A stretch of DNA of 46,320 nt. Source: Desulfuromonadales bacterium (lineage in GTDB: Bacteria; Desulfobacterota; Desulfuromonadia; Geobacterales; Pseudopelobacteraceae). The notes beneath the pieces were generated by a model. That model worked only from the letters and a program-made list of their open reading frames with translations, had not been told where the DNA came from and ran no database searches. Position numbers and translations under genes: made by a program. Shown piece by piece: positions 15,833 to 24,821 of the stretch. Each line of letters begins with the position of its first letter. The stretch's first letter is position 1. Location of the stretch: positions 1-46,320 of the forward strand of contig JACAAY010000035.1 in NCBI GenBank assembly GCA_013377095.1. Direction: 5' to 3'.

Positions 15833-17974
15833 CTAGACTTCCCCCTCGGGCAGTTCAACCACCACAGTGACACCACGGCCAACTGCTGACTCAAGACGAA
15901 ATTGCCCACCAATCAACTCGGCCCGTTCGCGCATAATCGTCATCCCCCAACCGGAGGTTTCCGAAAGCGGGACGCCCGGATCGAATACGAATCCCCGGCC
16001 ATCGTCGGCGATCGAAAAGCAGACTTTGCCATCTTCACGTTGCAGCGAAACGGTTACACTCCGTGCAGCCGCATGCTTCGCCACATTGGTAAGCGCTTCC
16101 TGAGCTATGCGGAACAGGACAATCTCCTGTTCCACCGTCATACGGGGAAAATCCTCACCTGCCTGCACCCTGACATCAATACCGGTTCGCAGAGAAAACA
16201 GGTGGCAATACCAGCGCAGGGCAGCTGCCAGGCCATAGTCATCCAGCACCGGCGGCCGCAGACTGGCCATGATGTTTCTGACGGTACGGCTGATATTTTC
16301 CACCAGTTTTCCGGAGTCCTCGACCCTGGCAAGCAGGGAAACGACGGCATCGGAAGGCAGACTGGCACCGATGATCGACAGATTAATCCCGAGCACGGTC
16401 AGGTCGCGACCGATCTCGTCGTGCAGTTCCGCGGCAATCGCCTTCCTGAGAGTTTCCTCCACGTCCATGAGACGGCGGGCGTAAGCGCGTAACGCATCCT
16501 CAGCCTGCTTGCGTTCGGTGATATCGCGGCCAACGGACAGGGTCTCAATCAGCCGCCCCTGGGTGTCGAACATACCCCGGTTGACAAACTGCATCCAGCG
16601 AACCTCGCCGGAAGCGGTAACCACACGATTTTCCACGATCACAACCGGGTGAGAGGGCGACAACAAGCGCAGTTTATTCTCAATGACAGCCAGATCCGCA
16701 GGCATGGCTACCGGATGCCAGCTGCTGCCCAGCACCTCGCTACTGGTTTTTCCGAATATCCGGCAATATACCTCATTGACAAATATCAGCGTTCCATCAG
16801 GCCTGAAGCGGCTGATCACCTCGGTCTGGTCTTCAACAACGCTTCGATAACGCTGTTCACTCAACAGCAGCTGCGATTCGATCTCAAGCCGCTCCTCCAG
16901 ACGTTTTTCCGTCAACCGGGCGGCCTCCCTCAACGCGTCTGCGACATCATCAACCTCTTTCAATCCCGAATGTTTCAACACGTCCGACACCGGCATCGGT
17001 GCTAGCAGCGACTGAATCGACCATGCGATATTCCGCCCCATCACCATTGCCAGCACAAGGCCCACCAGCGACAACAGCAATGTTCCTGCCAATACCAGCG
17101 CCAACCATTCATACATCCTGCTCGTCACAGCCGCAAGGGGAACCCCGATCACCACGGTCCAGCTTGAGAGGGAGGATTTGCAGAAGGCGGAGACCACCGG
17201 CTTTTCCTCCAGATCATCCGCCTCCAAAACCCCCTCCGCGGCAACGGCTACGGCCCGGCGAAGCCGGGAACAGGCATTGACTCCGGAATAGCGTTCCTGG
17301 CCACGGGTTCTGGCAACCACAACGCACTGGCTGTCCAGTATCACCCCGAACCGCCCTTGGGATAAGCGTTGCTGGGATAGGAGCGTGGACAATTGGGTGG
17401 CGGGAAAGGCCATGGAAAGGTCATAGGCCACCCTGTTATCACGGAACACCGGTACATCGATGGCAATCAGCGGCCGCTTGGTCAGGGCGCCGAAATACAG
17501 GTCGCTGATAACCGGCTGTCCGGTTTGAAAAATGCGCCGCACGGTTTCGGGTGTATTGCGTTTTGGAAGGGGCGTTCCAAAGGAACGGTAGGAATTGACC
17601 AGCTGTTGTCCGCTGGAATCGGAGACAATGATATCCGCTCCCGGATAGGAGCGCAGCAGGGCCCGGGCCTGGCGGTGAATTTCAGCCAGATCGCCCGCGG
17701 CAAAGGAGGGAGAGACTGCAAATGCGGTTAAAGCGGCCTGGACACTGGCCAGATCCCGGTCCACGTTCATGGACAGGGAGCGCGCAGCATCAAGCATGGC
17801 ATTGGTAAGCTGGGCATACTTGGTCTGGTAGGATTGGTAGACCAGAATACCGGCCACAATCCAGACCGGTATAACGCAGACAGCCACCAGGCAGATCAGA
17901 TGGTAGCGGATGGTTCGTGTACGCCCCGGCTTTACACACCAGGGCATGCGTACACGTTCAAAAAAACGCGGCAT
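15833..17974 (-). CDS. Membrane sensor histidine kinase, NarX/UhpB type (Cache-like sensor, PAS, HisKA_3)
   Basis: Start set at ATG 17974, with GGAGG about 8 nt upstream, giving 713 residues. A longer frame upstream has no good ribosome site and low-quality composition. Membrane helix about 24-46, extracytoplasmic double-Cache-like domain about 47-285 (SYPGADIIVSDSSGQQLVNS), second helix about 290-315. HAMP-like linker, then PAS about 385-500 (SRFRPDGTLIFVNEVYCRIF). HisKA_3 H-box AIAAELHDEIGRDLTVLGIN and HATPase DDGRGFVFD with GWGMTIMRERAE. This class pairs with LuxR-type regulators, and the next gene is one. The protein senses a small molecule or redox cue outside the membrane; the ligand is unknown. 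It is divergent from hemH. Confidence 0.93.
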   Translation of the reverse strand: MPRFFERVRMPWCVKPGRTRTIRYHLICLVAVCVIPVWIVAGILVYQSYQTKYAQLTNAMLDAARSLSMNVDRDLASVQAALTAFAVSPSFAAGDLAEIHRQARALLRSYPGADIIVSDSSGQQLVNSYRSFGTPLPKRNTPETVRRIFQTGQPVISDLYFGALTKRPLIAIDVPVFRDNRVAYDLSMAFPATQLSTLLSQQRLSQGRFGVILDSQCVVVARTRGQERYSGVNACSRLRRAVAVAAEGVLEADDLEEKPVVSAFCKSSLSSWTVVIGVPLAAVTSRMYEWLALVLAGTLLLSLVGLVLAMVMGRNIAWSIQSLLAPMPVSDVLKHSGLKEVDDVADALREAARLTEKRLEERLEIESQLLLSEQRYRSVVEDQTEVISRFRPDGTLIFVNEVYCRIFGKTSSEVLGSSWHPVAMPADLAVIENKLRLLSPSHPVVIVENRVVTASGEVRWMQFVNRGMFDTQGRLIETLSVGRDITERKQAEDALRAYARRLMDVEETLRKAIAAELHDEIGRDLTVLGINLSIIGASLPSDAVVSLLARVEDSGKLVENISRTVRNIMASLRPPVLDDYGLAAALRWYCHLFSLRTGIDVRVQAGEDFPRMTVEQEIVLFRIAQEALTNVAKHAAARSVTVSLQREDGKVCFSIADDGRGFVFDPGVPLSETSGWGMTIMRERAELIGGQFRLESAVGRGVTVVVELPEGEV

Positions 17975-18315
17975 CTTCTTCGCCTCCGATGCGGGTAAAC
18001 AGCGGTTACCGTCGCCTGCGGCAACCGGAACAAGTTCATGACGGAAATCAATACGACACATAGCATGAACGCAACGCCCAGTGCAAACAAACCGAAATGG
18101 GCACATCGAAATAATCAAAGGCAATGGAGCGCGGAAAAAGCAGGATTTAAACGGATCGACACGGACAAACTCAAACAAGGCATGCTGTTTACATTCCGTT
18201 GACATTCGCCGCATCCGCAAAAGTCCGCGTACCATTGCGCTTACGGACATCAGCTCTGTTTTGTGGTACACATAGAGATCCTGAACACAACAACTTCAAA
18301 CAGGAGGGAAACCTG
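17975..18315. other. Divergent intergenic region between the HisKA_3 kinase and hemH (341 bp)
   Basis: Holds the start sites of two divergent genes. AGGAGG at 18302-18307 is the hemH ribosome site. A TTGACA at 18199-18204 on the plus strand has no acceptable -10 at 16-18 bp, so no promoter is called from it. Open frames extend through the region on both strands but lack ribosome sites and family similarity. No repeat or RNA element seen. Confidence 0.6.
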
Positions 18316-19299
18316 ATGCACAAAACCGCCGTGCTGCTGCTGCAAATGGGGGGGCCGGATTCACTGGAGGGAGTGGAGCCGTTTCTGCGCAATCTCTTCT
18401 CGGACCGGGATATCATCAGGATCGGCCCTGCCTTTCTCCAGCCATTGATCGCCCGTTTCATCGCCCGGCGCCGTTCAAAAAAAGTTTCCGGATATTATCT
18501 CCGTATCGGTGGCAAATCCCCTCTCAGGGAACTTACCGAACAGCAGGCAGTCGAACTGGAGCAGGTTCTGGGAACCGAGTACCGCTGTTTCACGGCCATG
18601 CGCTACGCCAAGCCTTACACGGCCGAAGCGCTGAAATCCATCGCGGGCGAGGGAATCAGCCGCATCATTGCCCTGTCGCTCTACCCCCACTATTCGCGCG
18701 CCACAACCGGTTCAAGCCTCAATGAACTGGAGCGGGCGCGACGGGCGCTCTCCCCTGCCCACTTTGATGTGTCCTGTGTACAACAGTTCCACGACCACCC
18801 GCTCTACATCGCGGCGCTTACGGAGAAAATCGAGCGGGCACTGGCCGGTTTTGACACCCGCACCGGCGTGCAGCTTGTTTTCAGCGCCCACGGCCTGCCC
18901 CAGTCCTTCATCGATTCCGGTGATCCCTATCTCGATCAGATCCGTTCAACCGTCAGCCTGGTTATGGAGCGCTTCGAGGGTGTGCAGCATCACCTGGCGT
19001 TCCAGTCGCGGGCCGGACCGGTCAAATGGCTGGAGCCCTCCACGGAAGCTACCATTGAAAAACTGGCCACAGGCGGCTCGAAACAGCTGCTGATGGTTCC
19101 AATTTCGTTTGTTTCCGATCACATCGAGACCCTCTACGAGATCGACGTCCAGTATCGCGATCTGGCCCATACCCTTGGTATCAGCGACTTCCGGCGAGTC
19201 GAATCACTGAATAGCTCGCCGCTGTTTATCAGCTGCCTGGCGGATCTGGTTGCAAAGAGCACATACCATGCTAACAAAGAGTTGAGGGGATTGGTGTGA
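18316..19299 (+). CDS. hemH: Ferrochelatase
   Basis: 327 residues from ATG 18316 with AGGAGG 8 nt upstream; an in-frame ATG at 18199 is rejected for lack of a ribosome site. Family signatures: [11 protein letters not shown] near the start, [22 protein letters not shown] with catalytic His192, and [13 protein letters not shown] with Glu271. The enzyme inserts Fe2+ into protoporphyrin IX, the last step of protohaem synthesis, in the cytoplasm or at the inner membrane. It fits a cytochrome-rich organism. No other haem-synthesis gene is near. The stop codon overlaps the start of a hybrid kinase gene by GTGA, an unusual pairing that suggests co-transcription. Confidence 0.96.
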   Translation: MHKTAVLLLQMGGPDSLEGVEPFLRNLFSDRDIIRIGPAFLQPLIARFIARRRSKKVSGYYLRIGGKSPLRELTEQQAVELEQVLGTEYRCFTAMRYAKPYTAEALKSIAGEGISRIIALSLYPHYSRATTGSSLNELERARRALSPAHFDVSCVQQFHDHPLYIAALTEKIERALAGFDTRTGVQLVFSAHGLPQSFIDSGDPYLDQIRSTVSLVMERFEGVQHHLAFQSRAGPVKWLEPSTEATIEKLATGGSKQLLMVPISFVSDHIETLYEIDVQYRDLAHTLGISDFRRVESLNSSPLFISCLADLVAKSTYHANKELRGLV

Positions 19300-21236
19300 A
19301 ACGAGAGAGATTGCAAATAGTAATCGTGGAAGATGAGGCAGCCCATGCCGAAGCCATCAGCCGCGCCTTCATAACATCAGGCGCGAAGACTGAGATCCAG
19401 GTGGCAGGCACATTGGAGGAATATCGTCAGGTGGTGGTGTCCAATCCGCCGGACATCGTCCTGATGGACCTGAACATGCCCGACGGACGCGCCCTTGACC
19501 TGTTGGCAACCCAGGCCGAACCCCGCCCCTTCCCGATCCTGATCATGACCAGCCACGGCAACGAGCAGACCGCGGTGGAAGCGCTAAAATCGGGTGCCCT
19601 GGATTATGTCGTCAAGTCACGGGAAGCGTTTGCCGCCATGCCCCACATCGTGACGCGCGCCCTTCGTGAATGGCGCCTCATTCAGGGTCACCAGCGCATG
19701 GAAGAAACGCTGCTGGCCTCAGAAGCAAAATACCGATTCCTCCACGAAAGCATGATGGATGCCTTCGCCCGCATCGACATGTCCGGTAAAATTGTTGAGT
19801 GTAACAGCATATTCCTGAACATGCTCGGTTATAGCGAAGAGGAGAGCCGTCTCCTGGACTATATGGATATCACCCCCGCCAGCTGGCACGCCGACGAGGC
19901 CAGGATCATTGAACAGCAGGTGCTGACACAGGGCTACTCCGACGTCTATGAGAAGGAGTACCGCCGGAAAGACGGAACCCTGATCCCGGTCGAGTTACGA
20001 ACGAATCTGCTTAAAGATGATGACGGCAAGCCTTCCGGCATGTGGGCAATTATCCGCGACATTACCGAGCGCAAAAAACTTGAGGAGCAGCTGCTCCAGG
20101 CCCAGAAGATGGAGTCCATCGGTACCCTGGCGGGAGGAATTGCCCATGACTTCAACAATATCCTGACTGCCATCATTGGCTACGGCCATCTTGTTCTGAT
20201 GAGCATGGAGCCGGACAATCCACAACGGCTGAACATCGAGCACATGCTTGAGGCATCAAACCGGGCCGCGAATCTTACCCAAGACCTGCTTATCTTCAGC
20301 AGAAAACAGATCGGCAACAAGAGGCCGGTTGACCTGAACGAAACAGTCAAAACAGTGGAAAAGTTTCTGACCAGGGTGATCGGCGAGGATATTGACTGCA
20401 GAATTACGGTGTATTGCAAGCCGCTGGTGGTCCTGGCAGATACGCATCAGCTTGAGCAGGTACTGATGAACCTTGCCACAAACGCACGGGACGCCATGCC
20501 ACAGGGGGGCGACCTGATCATCAGCGTGGGGGTGACAGCGCTTGACAAGGACTTTGCAAACATCCACGGATACGGCAAACGGGGCATCTATGCCTTGTTG
20601 ACCGTATCGGACACGGGCGAAGGAATTGATGAGACAACACGCCGCAAGATATTCGAACCATTTTTTACGACGAAAGAAGTGGGAAAGGGTACGGGGCTGG
20701 GGCTGGCGGTGGTGTATGGCATCATCAAGCAACACGATGGATTTATCAACGTCTACAGCGAACCGGGCATTGGAACAACATTCAAAATCTATCTGCCGGT
20801 CATCTCATCGGCACTACCTGCAGTGGAAAAGGCACCAGAGGAGGAAATTCTCACACGGGGAACGGAAACCATTCTCATTGCCGAGGACAACGAACCGGCG
20901 CGCAACTTTATCAGCATCCTGCTGAGGCAGGAAGGATATACCGTCATCGAGGCCGTTGACGGCACGGATGCGATTCAGTGGTTCATGAAAAACCGGGATA
21001 CTATCCAGCTGCTGATTTTCGATCTGATTATGCCGAAGATGGGTGGAAAGGAGGCCTATGACCAGATCAAGGCAATCAGGTCCGATGTGAAGGTGATCAT
21101 TGTGAGCGGTTACGCTCCTGACATAATCAGGCAGAAGATGCTGGTCGATAGCAGCGTTGAGCTGCTGTACAAACCGATCGTGCCACATACTCTATTAAAG
21201 AAAGTAAGAGCCGTTCTGGATCAATGCACTCCATAA
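19296..21236 (+). CDS. Soluble hybrid histidine kinase (REC-PAS-HisKA-HATPase-REC), coupled to hemH
   Basis: 646 residues from GTG 19296, overlapping the hemH stop by 4 bp. Receiver about 6-120 ([10 protein letters not shown], Asp in [24 protein letters not shown]). PAS about 145-255 ([15 protein letters not shown]). H-box [14 protein letters not shown]. HATPase N box [19 protein letters not shown] and [15 protein letters not shown]-terminal receiver about 525-640 ([16 protein letters not shown]). Cytoplasmic. The catalytic core resembles the kinase at 22684-24432. No dedicated response regulator follows; a convergent decayed regulator gene ends 18 bp away. Its overlap with ferrochelatase is the only hint of function. 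Confidence 0.93.
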   Translation: MKRERLQIVIVEDEAAHAEAISRAFITSGAKTEIQVAGTLEEYRQVVVSNPPDIVLMDLNMPDGRALDLLATQAEPRPFPILIMTSHGNEQTAVEALKSGALDYVVKSREAFAAMPHIVTRALREWRLIQGHQRMEETLLASEAKYRFLHESMMDAFARIDMSGKIVECNSIFLNMLGYSEEESRLLDYMDITPASWHADEARIIEQQVLTQGYSDVYEKEYRRKDGTLIPVELRTNLLKDDDGKPSGMWAIIRDITERKKLEEQLLQAQKMESIGTLAGGIAHDFNNILTAIIGYGHLVLMSMEPDNPQRLNIEHMLEASNRAANLTQDLLIFSRKQIGNKRPVDLNETVKTVEKFLTRVIGEDIDCRITVYCKPLVVLADTHQLEQVLMNLATNARDAMPQGGDLIISVGVTALDKDFANIHGYGKRGIYALLTVSDTGEGIDETTRRKIFEPFFTTKEVGKGTGLGLAVVYGIIKQHDGFINVYSEPGIGTTFKIYLPVISSALPAVEKAPEEEILTRGTETILIAEDNEPARNFISILLRQEGYTVIEAVDGTDAIQWFMKNRDTIQLLIFDLIMPKMGGKEAYDQIKAIRSDVKVIIVSGYAPDIIRQKMLVDSSVELLYKPIVPHTLLKKVRAVLDQCTP

Positions 21237-21254
21237 AAAAACGGGCGGCTCCCC

Positions 21255-21847
21255 TCACCCCATCAACTCCTTCTCGCATTCCGCAATCAGGCTTTCGATC
21301 TCTTCTTCCGAAATTTCCGGCAAAACAAAGCTCCCTTGACGGTCCTTTACCAGGCGAGTGATGCCGGGAAACTGTTTTTCCAGAACCTTTATCTCCAGAG
21401 CCTGCTGACGGATGGTCTTGAGCAAGCGCCGGTTTTCCTCTTCCAGATCTTATTTTTCAACCGCCGAGCGGATGGCGAACCTGATTTCCAGATCTTTCCA
21501 TGGTTTGGTGAAGAAACGGTATATCCCCCCGCATTGACCGCATGTATGGCCGCTTCCATCGTGGCATGGCCGGTGAGCAGGATACGAACGGTCTCGGGAT
21601 ACAGCTCCTGCACGCGGGCCAGAAACTCCGAGCCCTGCATTCCGGGCATGCGCTGGTCGGATACAATCACTCCCAGGCCGGAGAGGTCGGGCAGGAGCTT
21701 CAGTCCCTCTTCTCCCGATGTTGCCGTTACGATCTCAATATCGTCCTCATCCATTAAAAGCCGCTGGAGCGCCTTAAGAATATTTTCCTCGTCATCAACC
21801 AACAGAACTGAAAGCGGCTCATGTTCAGTCTGATGCGCATCACTCAT
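21255..21847 (-). pseudogene. Response regulator pseudogene (frameshift plus nonsense codon)
   Basis: From ATG 21847 the frame encodes a normal receiver: LLVDDEENILKALQRLL, Asp64 in IVSDQRMPGMQG, then GHATMEAAIHAVNAGG. At a run of six G residues (21525-21530, plus-strand C) one base appears missing. Restoring it continues GGIYRFFTKPWKDLEIRFAI, the expected end of this receiver type. The restored frame then meets TAA at 21450-21452 in VEK-stop-DLEEENRR, where Tyr is usual. Beyond it the frame continues as a coiled coil to TGA at 21255-21257. Total length 593 bp, one short of a whole number of codons. Two separate lesions argue for decay rather than a read error. The short form still made would end in unrelated residues. 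Confidence 0.8.
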
Positions 21848-22683
21848 ACTCTACCTCCGGATGGTCATTATCCTTCAAAAATGCGATCACAATCGCCTTT
21901 TGGTCACCATGATCTATCCGTGTCAGATGCGCGCAACACCTGCCACTCGGCAACTCCACGAAACATTTTCCACATGAGTTATCCCTAAGCCTCACAATCG
22001 ACTGAACCAGGTTCAGGGGGAACACGGTGGAGAGATCGCTCCCGATCAGGTCCTTCCGGTCTACACGAAGCATTTCTGAACCAAGCGCGTTGCACTGGAC
22101 GATCATGCCGTATCCGTCCGCCCCCACAAACCTCACCGGCAGCGCATCCACCACATTCTGAATGCCGTGCAGGGCGCGACTCTTCAGCAGAGCTTCCTTG
22201 AAGCGCTCGTCCACGATCTCATTCAAACGGTCGTTGATTATTTTCAGTTCTTCGTTGGCAGCCAGCAGGTCAGTCACCAGCTGGCGGTTTCTGGCCCGCA
22301 ATTTCGTATCGGTCAAGCGCCTCGCGAATTATGCACAGGAGATCATTGTCGTTCCAAGGTTTGGCGATAAACTTGTAAATTTGCCCCTCACTGATGGCAG
22401 CCACGATGGAGGCGGTGTCGGCATAGCCCGAGAGGATCATGCGCTCGGTGTCCGGCCAGCGACGGCAAACCTCACTTAAGAATTCGACTCCGTTCATGGC
22501 AGGCATGCGATAGTCCGACACGACCAATTGGAACGGCCCGGTATGTTCCAGAACATCCAAAGCTTCCTGGCCCGAACTTGCCGTAATAATTTCATACTCT
22601 TCTTCCAGAAGGAGCCGCTCCAGAGAACGGAGTACATTGCGTTCATCATCGACCAGCAGTATGCGAACCGGTTCGACGCTCAT
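21840..22683 (-). pseudogene. Response regulator-PAS gene split by a probable frameshift
   Basis: ATG 22683 begins a receiver (LLVDDERNVLRSLERLLL, Asp57 in LVVSDYRMPAMNG, FIAKPWNDNDL), which stops at 22270 after a short unrelated tail. A second frame (to 21840) continues with LRARNRQLVTDLLAANEELK and a PAS domain (VVDALPVRFVGADGYGMIVQ). If one base is removed from the AAATTG at about 22300-22304, the two join as ALDRYELRARNRQLVTDLL, the usual receiver-coiled-coil-PAS layout. So this was probably one gene of about 280 codons. If the downstream frame is made separately it would start at TTG 22316. The start ATG directly abuts the TAG of the upstream kinase. Confidence 0.7.
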
Positions 22684-24432
22684 CTAGATCACCTCCCTGC
22701 CGATGGGCAGGCGTACCGTAAAGGTCGTTCCCTTGCCCACTTCACTCAAAACCAGCAGCTCACCATCCAGGGCTGCTCTCACTGTTACGGCCAGCTCGGA
22801 GGGAGTCAGCGGTTTCATGAGCATTAGTTCGCCACTTTCCAGCAGATTACGCCCATGAACAAGATCCGACGGGTAACCGCTGTTAAAGAGAACTTTGATA
22901 TCGCTCTTCATACTCCTGATCTCCCGGGCGGCCTCCCGGCCATTCTTGTGCGGCAGAATTACATCCATCAGCACCAGATCGATCTGACCCATTTTCTCTC
23001 GAAAGACATCGATCGCCTCCCGCCCGTCCCGCGCACTAAACACCCTGTAGCCCAGTTCGGTCAGAAACAATTCCAGATAGTCCCTGATGGCCGTATCGTC
23101 ATCCACAACCAGAATGGTTTCATGTCCGCGCGGTATATCCTGGCGGCATGGTGTCGTATCATTGTCCGGTGCATCCCCCGGCATAACCGGCAGGTAGATT
23201 CTGAAAGTGGCGCCCTGCCCCGGCTCGCTGTACACGTTTATGTGCCCCTTATGCTGCTGAATGATGCCGTAGATGATCGAGAGCCCCAAACCAGTGCCCT
23301 TTCCGGTTTCCTTGGTGGTAAAAAACGGTTCAAATATGCGCTGCAAGGTGGCTGCATCCATACCGACGCCAGTATCGGAGACCGAGATGACTGCATATCG
23401 GCCAGGCGTCCCAAAACCGTGCATTTTTACAAACTCTTCATCTATTTCAACAACATCAGTGCCAAGTGACAACATGCCGCCAGTCGGCATGGCATCCCGC
23501 GCATTTGTGGCCAGATTCATCAGCATCTGCTCAATATGTCCGCTATCGGCGATAATCGCGATCTCTTCCTCACTGAGCGACATGATCAAACTGATGTCTT
23601 CACCAATAATTCTACGGAGAAGCATTTCCACATTTTTGATACTGCCGTTCAGATTAAGCCGCTCCCGCTTCAGTTCCTGCTTCCTGCTAAAGATCAAAAG
23701 ACTCCGGGTCAGGTTTCTGGCCCGCTCGGCCGCCGCCAGGATCTGATCCAACTTGTCCCGCTGTGGATCATCGCTGGACATATTCATCAGCATCATGGCG
23801 CCATACCCGAAAATAACGGTCAACATATTATTGAAATCATGGGCTATTCCTGCCGAGAAGCGACCGATAGCCTCCATTTTCTGCGCCTGGCGCAGCTGCT
23901 CCTCGGTGCGTTGCTGCTCAAGTATCTTCTGCTCCAGCTCTCGATTGGCCTGTTCCAGATCAGCCATCTTCTTTTCCAGCTTGTGAAACAGGACCTGATT
24001 GTGTTCCCTGAGCACCTCTTCTTCAGGAGGTACGTCCACACTTGGTTGCGCTGCACCAGTCAAGTAATCGGATAGTGTCTCGCGGATTAGAGCCAACAGT
24101 TCTCCTGGTTCCTGGGGTTTGATAACAAACCGGTCGGCACCAAGACTCATGGCCAGCGCCTGATCCTTTTTCTCGGTATAGGTGGCGGTATAAAATATGA
24201 ACGGTATGCACCTGAGCCGTTTGTCGGCCTTGCATTCCCGGCAGAATGTATAGCCATCCATCACCGGCATGAGGATGTCGGACACAATCAGGGCCGGTGG
24301 CTCTTTCCGGGCCGACTCAAGCGCTTCGGCGCCATGAGCGGCGGATTGCACTTCAAAACCGTTACCTTTCAGTAAAACCTCAAGCAAATAACGGTTTTCG
24401 GCGATGTCATCAACAACCAGAACATGGCGCAT
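22684..24432 (-). CDS. Soluble hybrid histidine kinase (REC-HisKA-HATPase-REC) with a kinase-like C-terminal scar
   Basis: Start set at ATG 24432 with GAGG upstream (582 residues). Receiver about 1-120 (VLVVDDIAEN, Asp in IVSDILMPVMDG). Coiled coil about 145-195. H-box [14 protein letters not shown]. HATPase motifs [30 protein letters not shown]-terminal receiver about 440-555 (LVLMDVILPHKNG). After this receiver the last about 22 residues read SEVGKGTTFTVRLPIGREV, typical of the end of a kinase ATPase domain, not of a receiver. It appears to be the remnant of a second kinase gene fused by deletion. Upstream, its start overlaps nothing; downstream it abuts the split regulator. Likely still active as a kinase. 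Confidence 0.9.
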   Translation of the reverse strand: MRHVLVVDDIAENRYLLEVLLKGNGFEVQSAAHGAEALESARKEPPALIVSDILMPVMDGYTFCRECKADKRLRCIPFIFYTATYTEKKDQALAMSLGADRFVIKPQEPGELLALIRETLSDYLTGAAQPSVDVPPEEEVLREHNQVLFHKLEKKMADLEQANRELEQKILEQQRTEEQLRQAQKMEAIGRFSAGIAHDFNNMLTVIFGYGAMMLMNMSSDDPQRDKLDQILAAAERARNLTRSLLIFSRKQELKRERLNLNGSIKNVEMLLRRIIGEDISLIMSLSEEEIAIIADSGHIEQMLMNLATNARDAMPTGGMLSLGTDVVEIDEEFVKMHGFGTPGRYAVISVSDTGVGMDAATLQRIFEPFFTTKETGKGTGLGLSIIYGIIQQHKGHINVYSEPGQGATFRIYLPVMPGDAPDNDTTPCRQDIPRGHETILVVDDDTAIRDYLELFLTELGYRVFSARDGREAIDVFREKMGQIDLVLMDVILPHKNGREAAREIRSMKSDIKVLFNSGYPSDLVHGRNLLESGELMLMKPLTPSELAVTVRAALDGELLVLSEVGKGTTFTVRLPIGREVI

Positions 24433-24443
24433 TGCTTCTATCC

Positions 24444-24821
24444 TCACTCTTCCCGGCACGGCAGATGCTGCTCAACCTGCCGCACGAACGTATCGGGGTT
24501 GATCGGTTTTTCGATGTAACCGTTGCATCCGGCTGCCAGTGCCTTGTCCCGGTCACCGGCCATGGCATAGGAGGTAACCGCCACAATCGGAATCGCCGCC
24601 AAATCGGGGTTGGACCGCAATTGTCGCGCCACGGCATAGCCATCCATCAGCGGTAGTTGGATATCAAGCAGAATCAGGTCCGGGCGCACCCTGGCGGCGC
24701 AGTCGATTCCCTCCCGCCCATCCATGGCGGCACAGACCGCATATCCATGTTTTTCCAGAATAAATCTGACCAGATACAGGTTCTGCTCGTTGTCCTCGAT
24801 ATACAGAATCTTTTTATTCAT
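24444..24821 (-). CDS. Single-domain response regulator (DivK-like)
   Basis: 125 residues, receiver only: LYIEDNEQN, phospho-acceptor Asp53 (LILLDIQLPLMDG), Thr in VAVTSYAM and Lys in GYIEKPI. With no output domain it must act by protein contact or as a phosphate relay. The ATG overlaps the stop of the MASE1 kinase by 4 bp, so that kinase is the likely donor. The next gene, a hybrid kinase beginning with its own receiver, follows within 12 bp. Confidence 0.93.
   Translation of the reverse strand: MNKKILYIEDNEQNLYLVRFILEKHGYAVCAAMDGREGIDCAARVRPDLILLDIQLPLMDGYAVARQLRSNPDLAAIPIVAVTSYAMAGDRDKALAAGCNGYIEKPINPDTFVRQVEQHLPCREE

Noticed and set aside
17975..18271. Extended N-terminus of the HisKA_3 kinase from 18271
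   Set aside because: The extension has no ribosome site and no recognisable domain; ATG 17974 has GGAGG at the right spacing.
18199..18315. Earlier hemH start at ATG 18199, and TTGACA at 18199-18204 as its promoter
   Set aside because: The upstream ATG lacks a ribosome site and ferrochelatase similarity begins at 18316; no -10 element at proper spacing from the TTGACA.
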